Part shown: positions 6,774 through 13,450 of the stretch, piece after piece | Layout of the letters: each line of letters begins with the position of its first letter | How positions within the stretch are numbered: the stretch's first letter is position 1 | Origin: JANNMJ01 sp031397815 | Lineage (GTDB): Bacteria > Bacteroidota > Bacteroidia > Cytophagales > Hymenobacteraceae | DNA length: 15,494 nucleotides | NCBI GenBank assembly: GCA_031397815.1 | Contig: JANNMJ010000254.1 | Coordinates: 1-15,494 of the forward strand | Direction: 5' to 3' | Translations under genes and position numbers: made by a program | The notes under the pieces: model-generated | Databases searched by the model: none | What the model was told of the DNA's origin: nothing | What the model saw: the letters and a program-made list of their open reading frames with translations, nothing else

Positions 6774-6915
6774 TTTGTCATTGCGAGGAGGCTTTGCGGT
6801 TGCGAGCGAAGTGCGGCAAAGCAATCCTCGTAGGATGGGCGCGTTTGCTCAGCGCATTTGCTTAGCCGCGTTGCCCAGCAAACGAGGATTGCTTCGCTCC
6901 GCTCGCAATGACAAA
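6774..6915. mobile_element. MITE-like or REP-like inverted-repeat element
   Basis: The 142-bp element is bounded by a perfect 14-bp inverted repeat, TTTGTCATTGCGAG (6774-6787) and CTCGCAATGACAAA (6902-6915). A second nested inverted repeat of 13 bp, AAGCAATCCTCGT (6819-6831) and ACGAGGATTGCTT (6882-6894), lies inside. It encodes no protein. Sequences of this TGTCATTGCGAG...GCAATCC type are, as I recall, widespread as dispersed non-coding repeats in several bacterial groups. It lies exactly between the convergent glycosyltransferase and yicC genes, where its fold could also act as a terminator for both. No target-site duplication was seen. Confidence 0.7.
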
Positions 6916-6953
6916 TTCATCTGCTATTCCTTACGAATAGGTAGCCCAACCCC

Positions 6954-7880
6954 CTAAAGCACGTTATTCACCTGCTCTTTAATCTTCTCCAGCTCCTCTT
7001 TCATCGACACCACCAAATGCTGCACCGTCGCGTCGTTGGCTTTTGAGCCGATGGTGTTGATTTCGCGGCCAATCTCCTGCGCCAGAAAGCCGAGCTTCTT
7101 CCCGGCTGGCTCTGGGTCGTCGAGGAGCTGCTCGTAATAATCGAGGTGACTCAGGAGACGAACTTTTTCCTCTTCGATGTCGAGCTTCTCGATGTAAAAA
7201 AGCAGCTCCTGCTCCAGCCGCCCTTGGTCAAGAATTTCCGGCTGACTTAGCTCGCTGAGCAGGTTTTGGAGCCGTTGACGAACGTGCGCCACCCGTTGCG
7301 GGTCATACGTGGCGACTTCCGTCAGGAGCTGCCGGATGCGGGCGCCGTAGCCGCGCAGCTCCGCCGCCAGCGTGGCGCCTTCCGCGCGCCGGTGCTCTTC
7401 GAGGCGCCCGACGGCATCGCTGATGAGCGGCAAAACGGTGATTTCCCAGAGGAGCGCGGTGGCCTCAGCCTGCGCGGCGGCGGATTCGGGCTCGGGTGCA
7501 TCGGCCCCGGCGCGGCGCACCACGCCCGGCAGCAGTAGCGCGAGCGCGAGCGGATCGGGCAGCGGCGCGCCCAGCTCGGCGGCGGCGGCGGTCAGCTCTT
7601 GGTAGGCGGCCCGCAGGCGCTCGGCGTCGAGCAGGCGGACGGTGGGAACTTCGGCGGCGGCTCCGGCCACGGGCGCCAGCTCAATGGTCAGGCTGAGCTT
7701 GCCGCGCTGGAGGCGCCGCGTGAGGAGGGTGCGTAATTCGAGGTCGCGGTCGGCCATCGAGCGCGGCAACCGCGTCGTAAGCTCCAACCCGCGCGAGTTG
7801 AGCGATTTGCACTCTACCGACACGAGCGACCCGTCGATTTCGCGTTGGGTACTGCCGTACCCGGTCATGGAAAGTATCAT
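6954..7880 (-). CDS. yicC: YicC/YloC family endoribonuclease
   Basis: A 308-residue protein, slightly longer than the E. coli YicC. It opens with the family signature (MILSMTGYGS, then VECKSLNSRGLEL and LPRSMADRDLELR). It ends in the DUF1732 region with FLAQEIGREINTIGSKAND and VQHLVVSMKEELEKIKEQVNNVL. Members are cytoplasmic endoribonucleases implicated in RNA turnover in E. coli and Bacillus. The ATG at 7880 is chosen because the conserved M-x-SMTG opening starts there. In many bacteria yicC is followed by gmk; here the downstream side is a repeat element and a convergent glycosyltransferase, so that linkage is absent. It is divergent from the TPR gene across a 146-bp gap. Confidence 0.95.
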   Translation of the reverse strand: MILSMTGYGSTQREIDGSLVSVECKSLNSRGLELTTRLPRSMADRDLELRTLLTRRLQRGKLSLTIELAPVAGAAAEVPTVRLLDAERLRAAYQELTAAAAELGAPLPDPLALALLLPGVVRRAGADAPEPESAAAQAEATALLWEITVLPLISDAVGRLEEHRRAEGATLAAELRGYGARIRQLLTEVATYDPQRVAHVRQRLQNLLSELSQPEILDQGRLEQELLFYIEKLDIEEEKVRLLSHLDYYEQLLDDPEPAGKKLGFLAQEIGREINTIGSKANDATVQHLVVSMKEELEKIKEQVNNVL

Positions 7881-7949
7881 AAGTGCTTAAAAAATCAAAC
7901 AGAGACTGTGGAACATTGCCCTGTACGGTAGATAGGGCAAATCTGGTAC

Positions 7950-7957
7950 TAACTTTG
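7950..7957 (+). promoter_or_regulatory. Probable -7 box of the TPR protein gene
   Basis: TAACTTTG is an exact match to the Bacteroidota -7 consensus TAnnTTTG and lies 70 nt before the TPR gene ATG, in the divergent gap with yicC. No TTG box is present at the usual distance, so this rests on the -7 box and context alone. Confidence 0.45.
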
Positions 7958-8026
7958 CAAACCTCCATCAGCCGACCGTTTACAAGCGGTCATTTTCGTT
8001 GCACTTTTCCGCTTTCTTTTTCGATC

Positions 8027-8773
8027 ATGAAGAAACCCCTTCTATCCCTGCTGCTCAGCCTTGCTCTGACCGGCACCGTGTGTGCGCAGGCGCTGCCCAA
8101 GAAAAAGCCGGCAGCCAAACCCGCTACCACCGAAACCAAAGCCACTGACGCCAAGCTGACCGCCGACGGCAAGCCCGCCGCCGATGCAGCAGTAGAGCCG
8201 TCGACGGCGCCGGCACTGCCGAAAGATTTCGACCCGAAAATCGCGACCGATGCGCGCTCGTCCGACGGCAAGCCGCGCGACAAGCCAAGCACCCCGGCTG
8301 GCGACAAGTTCGCGAAGAACGCCAAAGCCTCGAACGATGCGTACGAGATTGGGAAGACGCAGCTCGAATCGGGTAACGAGAAAGAAGCGATGGTGTACTT
8401 CGACAAAGCCATCAAGCTGCAACCCAACAACATGCAGGCGCTCTTGCTGCGCGGCAGAGCCAAGGTGATGCGCAAGATGTACCCTGAAGCAATGGGCGAC
8501 TTGAACAAAGCCGTCAAAGGCCTGCCGACCGAGCCGGAAGCTTATTTCTGGCGCGGCCGGGCCAAGCAGGAGCAAGACAAGGATAAAGAAGCTGTGGCCG
8601 ACTTTAACAAAGTGCTGGAGCTGAAGCCCGATTACGCCGATGCCTACTACTGGCGCGGCCACTCCTTCAGCGAGATGGATATGCTGAAGGAGAACGCCTG
8701 CCCCGATTTCAAGCTAGCCTCCGAAAAGGGCAGCGAGCTGGGCACGAAGGCCTTGAAGAAATACTGCAAATAG
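8027..8773 (+). CDS. Secreted TPR-repeat protein
   Basis: A 248-residue protein. The ATG at 8027 is chosen because it begins a clear signal peptide (MKKPLLSLLLSLALTGTVCAQ, cleavage after about residue 20); an in-frame upstream extension is not protein-like. Residues 22-100 are a low-complexity Lys/Ala/Pro/Asp-rich linker. Residues 105-240 hold three to four tetratricopeptide repeats (AYEIGKTQLESGNEKEAMVYF, LLRGRAKVMRKMYPEAM, YFWRGRAKQEQDKDKEAV, YYWRGHSFSEMDMLKE). Two Cys, 225 and 247, flank the last repeat and could form a disulfide, and no other Cys remains in the mature chain. TPRs mediate protein-protein contacts, probably in the periplasm here. The specific partner is unknown. Confidence 0.85.
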   Translation: MKKPLLSLLLSLALTGTVCAQALPKKKPAAKPATTETKATDAKLTADGKPAADAAVEPSTAPALPKDFDPKIATDARSSDGKPRDKPSTPAGDKFAKNAKASNDAYEIGKTQLESGNEKEAMVYFDKAIKLQPNNMQALLLRGRAKVMRKMYPEAMGDLNKAVKGLPTEPEAYFWRGRAKQEQDKDKEAVADFNKVLELKPDYADAYYWRGHSFSEMDMLKENACPDFKLASEKGSELGTKALKKYCK

Positions 8774-8783
8774 GCTGACGCTT

Positions 8784-8855
8784 CGGTCTGATTTGATCTG
8801 ATTCAGCCTGAAACTAGCCGAATCGCCTTGAATCAGCTCAAATCAGACCGTTTTT
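8784..8855 (+). terminator. Rho-independent terminator of the TPR gene
   Basis: Bases 8784-8805 pair with 8829-8850 as a 22-bp stem with a single mismatch, followed by five T (8851-8855). The arms contain TCTGATTTGA and TCAAATCAGA. It begins 11 bp after the TPR stop codon. Confidence 0.88.
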
Positions 8856-8896
8856 CCGGGGGAATCGCACGCGGTGCGGTTCCCCCGGTTTTTTTT
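8856..8896 (+). terminator. Second Rho-independent terminator in tandem
   Basis: CCGGGGGAA (8856-8864) pairs with TTCCCCCGG (8880-8888) and continues through TCGCAC/GTGCGG to a GCG loop, a 15-bp stem in total. Eight T follow (8889-8896). It starts immediately after the T tract of the first terminator and shields purQ from upstream transcription. Confidence 0.88.
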
Positions 8897-8902
8897 CGCC
8901 CG

Positions 8903-8910
8903 TACCTTCG
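8903..8910 (+). promoter_or_regulatory. Possible -7 box of purQ
   Basis: TACCTTCG differs from TAnnTTTG by one base, and starts 6 bp after the T tract of the second terminator. It lies 84 nt before the purQ start codon. No TTG box lies at the usual spacing. Confidence 0.35.
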
Positions 8911-8993
8911 TGGCCGTTCCCACTGAGCCGGGCGCCACACGGGGCGCGGTTGGTGGTGAGCTTGTCATTCCAGTCAATCCAGCCCATTTTGGT

Positions 8994-9689
8994 ATGAAGG
9001 TCGGCGTCGTCGTTTTCCCAGGTTCCAACTGCGATCAGGATATTATTGACACGCTCCGTGGCCCGCTCGGGCAGACGGTGGAAGTCCTCTGGCACAAAGA
9101 CCACGACCTGCGCGGTTGCGAGCTGGTGGTGCTGCCGGGCGGTTTCTCCTACGGCGATTACCTGCGGAGCGGCGCCATCGCGCGGTTCTCGCCGATTATG
9201 CAGGAAGTCGGGCGGCACGTCGAGCGCGGCGGTTACCTGCTCGGCATCTGCAACGGGTTTCAAGTGCTGACGGAATCGCATTTGGTGCCGGGGGCGCTGC
9301 TGCGTAACCAAGAGCGCCACTTCGTTTGTCAGAATACGTGGCTCCGGCCGGTCAGTCGCACCGCCGCCCTAACGGCCGACCTCGACCCCGCCCGCGCTTA
9401 TCAGGTACCGGTCGCACACGGCGAAGGCCGCTACTACGCCGACGACGACACCCTCGCCCGCCTCACCGACAACGACCAGATTCTCTTCCGCTATTGCTCC
9501 GCAACGGGCGAGGCAGATGATACGGCCAATTTCAACGGCTCGCGTCAAGGTATTGCGGGCGTGTGCAACGCCCAGCGCACCGTATTCGGCCTGATGCCCC
9601 ACCCCGAGCGCGCCGCCGACCTCGACCTCGGTAACACCGACGGGCTACCGATGCTGCGATCGCTGCTGCGGCATATTGGCGCGGCTTGA
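8994..9689 (+). CDS. purQ: Phosphoribosylformylglycinamidine synthase, glutaminase subunit
   Basis: A 231-residue class I glutamine amidotransferase that hydrolyses glutamine to supply ammonia to PurL, converting FGAR to FGAM in step four of purine synthesis. The start at 8994 gives the family opening MKVGVVVFPGSNCDQD; the reading frame continues upstream only through terminator sequence. The nucleophile is Cys86 in GICNGFQ, and the catalytic His203 and Glu205 lie in GLMPHPERA. VLPGGFSYGDYLRSGAIA (47-64) is typical of PurQ. The length is as usual for free-standing PurQ. No purL or purS lies in the window, so the partner subunits must be encoded elsewhere. It has its own terminator and is a single-gene unit. 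Confidence 0.96.
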   Translation: MKVGVVVFPGSNCDQDIIDTLRGPLGQTVEVLWHKDHDLRGCELVVLPGGFSYGDYLRSGAIARFSPIMQEVGRHVERGGYLLGICNGFQVLTESHLVPGALLRNQERHFVCQNTWLRPVSRTAALTADLDPARAYQVPVAHGEGRYYADDDTLARLTDNDQILFRYCSATGEADDTANFNGSRQGIAGVCNAQRTVFGLMPHPERAADLDLGNTDGLPMLRSLLRHIGAA

Positions 9690-9759
9690 GTGGCACAAGT
9701 GGTTTGAGCGGAGTGCGAAACAGCGTCCGCATCAACCCCAAAATAGCTCAGTTACCAGA

Positions 9760-9792
9760 AGCCCGGTCCCGGTTAGCGGGGCCGGGCTTTTT
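9760..9792 (+). terminator. Rho-independent terminator of purQ
   Basis: AGCCCGG (9760-9766) pairs with CCGGGCT (9782-9788), with an inner CCC/GGG pairing around a short loop, followed by a T run ending at 9792. It lies about 70 nt after the purQ stop codon. Confidence 0.85.
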
Positions 9793-9828
9793 CGTGGCCC
9801 GTAATATCGATTAACCGCATCCGAATAA

Positions 9829-9859
9829 CGCCCGTAACGGGCGCGGAAGGTCATTCCGC
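9829..9859. repeat. Two adjacent small dyads
   Basis: CGCCCGT-A-ACGGGCG (9829-9843) is a perfect 7+1+7 palindrome. It is abutted by GCGGAA-GGTCA-TTCCGC (9843-9859). They lie between the purQ terminator and the cphA promoter. They could be an operator or transcript hairpins; nothing in the sequence decides. Confidence 0.4.
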
Positions 9860-9865
9860 ACTCAT

Positions 9866-9919
9866 TTTACATCGTTCTCACAGCCCTCCCACATCATTCT
9901 CACATCACCGTCACATCTG
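9866..9919 (-). repeat. CACATC/GATGTG repeat run upstream of cphA
   Basis: Five ACATC or CACA-type elements with C/T-rich spacers occur here (TTACATCG, TCACAGCC, CCACATCA, CTCACATCA, GTCACATCT). In reverse complement they match the GATGTG array at 5325-5454, but the units are less regular. Confidence 0.5.
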
Positions 9920-9937
9920 TTCGAGAATACGTGATGC

Positions 9938-9964
9938 TTGCATGGCCGCTGCTGGCTACATTCG
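9938..9964 (+). promoter_or_regulatory. Probable promoter of cphA
   Basis: TTG (9938-9940) lies 16 nt before TACATTCG (9957-9964), one mismatch from TAnnTTTG. Transcription from here would start near 9971, downstream of the ATG at 9942 and upstream of the one at 10005, which favours the latter as the start codon. Confidence 0.4.
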
Positions 9965-10004
9965 CCTTACCGAAACCCCTCCCTTTCCTCCGTATTTGTC
10001 GCTT

Positions 10005-12683
10005 ATGCGCGTTACCGAACTACGCACGATGCGCGGGCCGAACTTCTGGTCGGTCCGCCACCACAAGCTGATTGTTGCCAAGCTGGCGCTGCACGACCAC
10101 GCCACCACTAAAACCACCGACCTGCCCGGTTTCGAGCGACGCTTTCTGCGGATGTTCCCGGAATTTGCGCGCGCCCGGCCCACGCAGGACGACCCCGGCA
10201 TGTTCCTCGACCGCGTGCGCGAGGGCGTGCCGATGTGCCAAGTAGTGATGCAGGCCGCGCTGGAGCTACAATGCATGGCCGGAATGCCCGTCAACTGGGG
10301 CCGCGCTTACCCGGTGCCCTACGAAGAAGACACTGATTACGTGGTGTTTGCCTACCAAGAAGCCGATGCCGGGCGCTACGCCCTGCGCGCCGCCGTGGAA
10401 GCCACCGAAGCCCTGATTTCGGGGAAAGACAAGCAGTTCGACCTAAAAACCCATCTGGCGGAGCTGCACGAGATTCGCGAAGACGAGTTCTTCGGTCCGA
10501 GTACGTGGAGCATCGTCACGGAAGCGGCGTCGCGCGGGATTCCGTACCTGCGGCTGCCGCACTCCGGGATGGTGCAATTTGGGTACGGCGTGCATCAGCA
10601 GCGCATTTCGGCCACGATTACGGGGCGCACCGGCAACCCCGGCGTAGAGATGGCGGGCGATAAAGACCTGACGAAAAAAGTCCTCGATGACAACGGTGTG
10701 CCCGTGCCAAAAGGCGCGCTCGTGCGGAGTGCCGAAGGGCTGAAAGATGCCGTGGAAGAGTTGGGCTACCCGCTCGTGCTCAAGCCTTTGGATGGCAACC
10801 ACGGCAAAGGCGCCAGCATCGGCGTGACGACGTGGAAAGAGGCGCTCGCGGGCCTGAAAGCGGCGCAGGTGTACTCCGAGAAGGTCATCGTGGAGCAGTT
10901 TATTCAGGGGTTCGATTTCCGGATGCTTGTCATCGACGGGAAGCTGATTGCGGCTGCCAAGCGCACCCCGGCCGCCGTGGTGGGCGATGGAAAATCGACC
11001 ATCAAGCAGCTCATCGATGAAATCAACAAAGACCCGCGCCGGGGCGTCGGGCACGCCAAAGAGCTGACCCGCATCAGCATCGACCGCAACTCGCGGGCTA
11101 TCCTGAAGCAGAAAAGCCTGACCGTCGAATCCGTATTGCCCGCCGATGAGGTGCTGTACCTGAAAAGCACCGCTAACATCAGCACCGGCGGCACCGCCAC
11201 TGACGTCACCGACCAGGTTCACCCCTACAATCAGCTTCTCGCGGAGCGCGTGGCGGGCATCATCGGCCTCGACGTGTGCGGTATCGATGTAATGACGACC
11301 GACATCTCGATTCCGCTCCCCGAAACGCGCGGCGCCGTGCTGGAAGTCAACGCCGCGCCGGGCTTCCGGATGCACTTGGCCCCGACCGAAGGCCTGCCGC
11401 GCAACGTGGCGGCGCCGGTCGTTGATATGCTGTTCCCGCCGGACGCCAAATTCCGAATTCCGATTGTCGCCGTGACCGGCACGAACGGCAAGACCACCAC
11501 CACGCGTCTCATCGCGCATATGGCCACCACGATGGGCCATAAAGTGGGCTACACGACCACCGACGGCATCTACATTCAAGGGCAGATGCTGGAGAAAGGC
11601 GACACGACCGGCTCGCAGAGCGCCGAGTTTGTGCTGCGCGACCCGACCGTCAATTTCGCTGTGCTGGAAACCGCGCGTGGCGGGATGCTCCGCGCTGGCC
11701 TCGGTTTCGGGCAGTGCGATGTGGCTATCGTGACGAACGTCGCGGCCGACCACCTCGGTCTGCGCGGCATCCACACCGTGGAAGAAATGGCAGCCGTAAA
11801 GGGCGTGCTGCCGCGCACCGTACGCCCCGGCGGCTACGCGATTCTGAACGCCGACGACGACCTCGTTTTCGGGATGGCGACGAACCGCGAGCAGCCGCTC
11901 GAATGTCACGTCGCGCTCTTCAGCCTCGACGAAAAGAACCCGCGCGTGCTGGAGCACGTCGCGGCGGGCGGCCTCGGCGCGGTCTACGAAGACGGTTACA
12001 TCAGCATCTACCGCAACTCGTACAAGCTGCGCGTCGACCGGGCGGCGGATATTCCCGTGACCCTCGGCGGGCGGGCGCGCTTCAACATTGAGAACGTGTT
12101 GGCGGCCACGCTGGCGGGCTACATTCAGCGTTTCCCGATTGATGATATCCGGCGGGCGCTCCGCACGTTCGTACCCGACGCGGCCACCACGCCGGGCCGG
12201 ATGAACGTGTTCCGCTTCCCGGATTTCGAAGTTGTGGTGGATTACGCGCACAACACCGCCGGTCTGACCCGTTACGGCGAGTACCTGAAAGCCACGCCCG
12301 CGAAGCGCAAAGTCGGCCTCGTAGCCGGCCTCGGCGACCGCCGCGACGAAGACACGATTGCCCTCGGCCGCACCGCCGGGGAGCTGTTCGACGTCGTGAC
12401 GCTGAAACAGGAGAGCGACCTACGCGGCAAATCGGCGAGTGAAATCACCGCCCTCCTCCGGCGCGGCCTCCACGAGACGAACCCCGGAATCGTGATCAAG
12501 GAAGTAGCCGAAGAAGTGGTAGCCGTAGCGCAAGCCCTCGAAGAAGCCCAACCCGGCGACCACATCACCGTCCTCGCCGAAAACATCGACGACGTGAACA
12601 AGCTCGTCAGCGATTTCCTCCGCATCTCGCTCCGCAGCAAGCCTGATCTCTCGCCCACGCCCGTGGGGCCGGTGATGGGGTAA
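10005..12683 (+). CDS. cphA: Cyanophycin synthetase
   Basis: An 892-residue cytoplasmic enzyme that builds cyanophycin, a nitrogen-storage polymer of poly-aspartate with arginine side groups, using ATP, Asp and Arg. The ATG at 10005 gives the family opening (MRVTELRTMRGPNFWSVR); an upstream ATG at 9942 adds 21 unlike residues. The N-terminal domain covers about 1-210. An ATP-grasp domain (about 212-460) includes LVLKPLDGNHGKG and ends in VLEVNAAPGFRMH. A Mur-ligase-like domain has an intact P-loop GTNGKTTT (492-499), VVDYAHN and GLGDRRDEDT. Both ATP sites look complete, so it is the CphA1 type rather than CphA2, which lacks a working Mur-ligase P-loop. No cyanophycinase or isoaspartyl dipeptidase gene is adjacent. 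The enzyme call is secure; active polymer storage in this organism is inferred. Confidence 0.96.
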   Translation: MRVTELRTMRGPNFWSVRHHKLIVAKLALHDHATTKTTDLPGFERRFLRMFPEFARARPTQDDPGMFLDRVREGVPMCQVVMQAALELQCMAGMPVNWGRAYPVPYEEDTDYVVFAYQEADAGRYALRAAVEATEALISGKDKQFDLKTHLAELHEIREDEFFGPSTWSIVTEAASRGIPYLRLPHSGMVQFGYGVHQQRISATITGRTGNPGVEMAGDKDLTKKVLDDNGVPVPKGALVRSAEGLKDAVEELGYPLVLKPLDGNHGKGASIGVTTWKEALAGLKAAQVYSEKVIVEQFIQGFDFRMLVIDGKLIAAAKRTPAAVVGDGKSTIKQLIDEINKDPRRGVGHAKELTRISIDRNSRAILKQKSLTVESVLPADEVLYLKSTANISTGGTATDVTDQVHPYNQLLAERVAGIIGLDVCGIDVMTTDISIPLPETRGAVLEVNAAPGFRMHLAPTEGLPRNVAAPVVDMLFPPDAKFRIPIVAVTGTNGKTTTTRLIAHMATTMGHKVGYTTTDGIYIQGQMLEKGDTTGSQSAEFVLRDPTVNFAVLETARGGMLRAGLGFGQCDVAIVTNVAADHLGLRGIHTVEEMAAVKGVLPRTVRPGGYAILNADDDLVFGMATNREQPLECHVALFSLDEKNPRVLEHVAAGGLGAVYEDGYISIYRNSYKLRVDRAADIPVTLGGRARFNIENVLAATLAGYIQRFPIDDIRRALRTFVPDAATTPGRMNVFRFPDFEVVVDYAHNTAGLTRYGEYLKATPAKRKVGLVAGLGDRRDEDTIALGRTAGELFDVVTLKQESDLRGKSASEITALLRRGLHETNPGIVIKEVAEEVVAVAQALEEAQPGDHITVLAENIDDVNKLVSDFLRISLRSKPDLSPTPVGPVMG

Positions 12684-12737
12684 GGAACTGATTCAACCGA
12701 TTCCCCGCTTTGCACCTAAAGCCGAAACCGAGTGAAT

Positions 12738-13025
12738 ATGACCGTTCTGGACCTAAAAAAACGCGCTTTTAGCCTTCTGGAGCAAGAGGCTGACACGCGG
12801 GTAATCGAAGCCGTCGTGCGTTTGCTCGAACACGCCCCAGCAGACGAAACCACCGAACCCGATTTCGCCGACAGCCTCACCCCTGAGCAGTTGGCCGCTA
12901 TCGAGCGCGGTACGCAACAAGCCCAAGCCGGACATACGAAGCCGTGGGCCAACGTTCTGGCTGAGCTGAATGGCCGATTTTCTACCGATGATGAGCCTTC
13001 GCAGGGTTCGGCTGATGCTCCATGA
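12738..13025 (+). CDS. Putative antitoxin of a RelE/ParE-type module
   Basis: A 95-residue acidic protein 54 bp after cphA. The ATG at 12738 is preferred to a GTG two codons upstream. The N-terminus is helical (MTVLDLKKRAFSLLEQEADTRVIEAVVRLL). The second half has DFADSLTPEQLAAIERGTQQ and HTKPWANVLAEL, resembling the toxin-wrapping segment of small antitoxins that carry an 'EQ--AIE-G--Q---G' pattern. No clear DNA-binding domain is visible. Its stop codon overlaps the toxin start as ATGA (13022-13025), the coupled order usual for antitoxin then toxin. The call depends strongly on the neighbouring toxin. Confidence 0.72.
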   Translation: MTVLDLKKRAFSLLEQEADTRVIEAVVRLLEHAPADETTEPDFADSLTPEQLAAIERGTQQAQAGHTKPWANVLAELNGRFSTDDEPSQGSADAP

Positions 13026-13327
13026 AAGCGCCGGTATCGGTAGAAATAACGCAGCAAGCCCAAGAAGACCTCGTGACGTTAAGTCGATTTCTATCGACCT
13101 CCACAGCCCGGTTGGCTTTTTTAGAACGGGTAGCCGATTTAGTCGAACAAGTCGCTCAGTTTCCGCAAATGGGATTAGCGAGTAGTCATCTCAAGGAGCT
13201 TCGTCGGTGCATAATCCCGCCCTATTACGCTCTGTTTTATAGGACGATTACTGAGGCCGACACAATTCGCGCCGTCCAGATAGTGAGCATTCAGGACACC
13301 CGTCGGCCTCCGCTGCCGAATCATTGA
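13022..13327 (+). CDS. Putative RelE/ParE-family toxin
   Basis: A 101-residue protein of the usual RelE/ParE size. It has the helical hairpin after an opening beta strand (VSVEITQQAQEDLVTLSRFL), the LKELRR strand, then IIPPYYALFYR and TIRAVQIVSIQDTRRPP, matching the central sheet of the superfamily. RelE-type members cleave mRNA on the ribosome, ParE-type members poison DNA gyrase; the C-terminal 'QDTRRPP' ending is closer to what I recall of ParE-like Bacteroidota toxins, but the target cannot be decided. Translation is coupled to the antitoxin by a 4-bp overlap. The pair ends at the bidirectional terminator at 13349. Confidence 0.82.
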   Translation: MKAPVSVEITQQAQEDLVTLSRFLSTSTARLAFLERVADLVEQVAQFPQMGLASSHLKELRRCIIPPYYALFYRTITEADTIRAVQIVSIQDTRRPPLPNH

Positions 13328-13348
13328 AGCTCTCTTCTGAAAAACAAA

Positions 13349-13384
13349 AACGGCCCGCCCCCGAATGATCGGGGGCGGGCCGTT
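13349..13384. terminator. Bidirectional terminator between convergent genes
   Basis: AACGGCCCGCCCCCGA (13349-13364) pairs perfectly over 16 bp with 13369-13384 around an ATGA loop. On the minus strand it is followed by TTTTTGTTTTT, a strong signal for the coiled-coil gene. On the plus strand only CTATTTCT follows, so termination of the toxin-antitoxin transcript may be weaker. Confidence 0.85.
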
Positions 13385-13403
13385 CTATTTCTACTCAAAC
13401 CGA

Positions 13404-13448
13404 ATCAATCAAAAAATCAGCGAAATCAAAAAATCCGCTGAATCAGCG
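13404..13448. repeat. A-rich 9-bp periodic repeat
   Basis: Units such as AATCAGCGA, AATCAAAAA, ATCCGCTGA and ATCAGCGAT follow each other at about 9-bp spacing just before the stop codon of the minus-strand gene. TCAGCG and CGCTGA can also pair as a 6-bp hairpin. AATCAG words also form the arms of the terminator at 8784-8850. Confidence 0.5.
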
Positions 13449-13450
13449 AT

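Noticed and set aside
6775..6957. 60-codon frame over the inverted-repeat element
   Set aside because: It is the translated form of the dispersed repeat, a common source of false small proteins.
10443..12251. 602-codon minus-strand reading frame
   Set aside because: It is antisense to cphA; codon bias of the real gene keeps the opposite strand open, and the residues match no family.
10005..12683. CphA2 or plain Mur ligase
   Set aside because: The P-loop GTNGKTTT is intact and an ATP-grasp domain precedes it, which fits CphA1.
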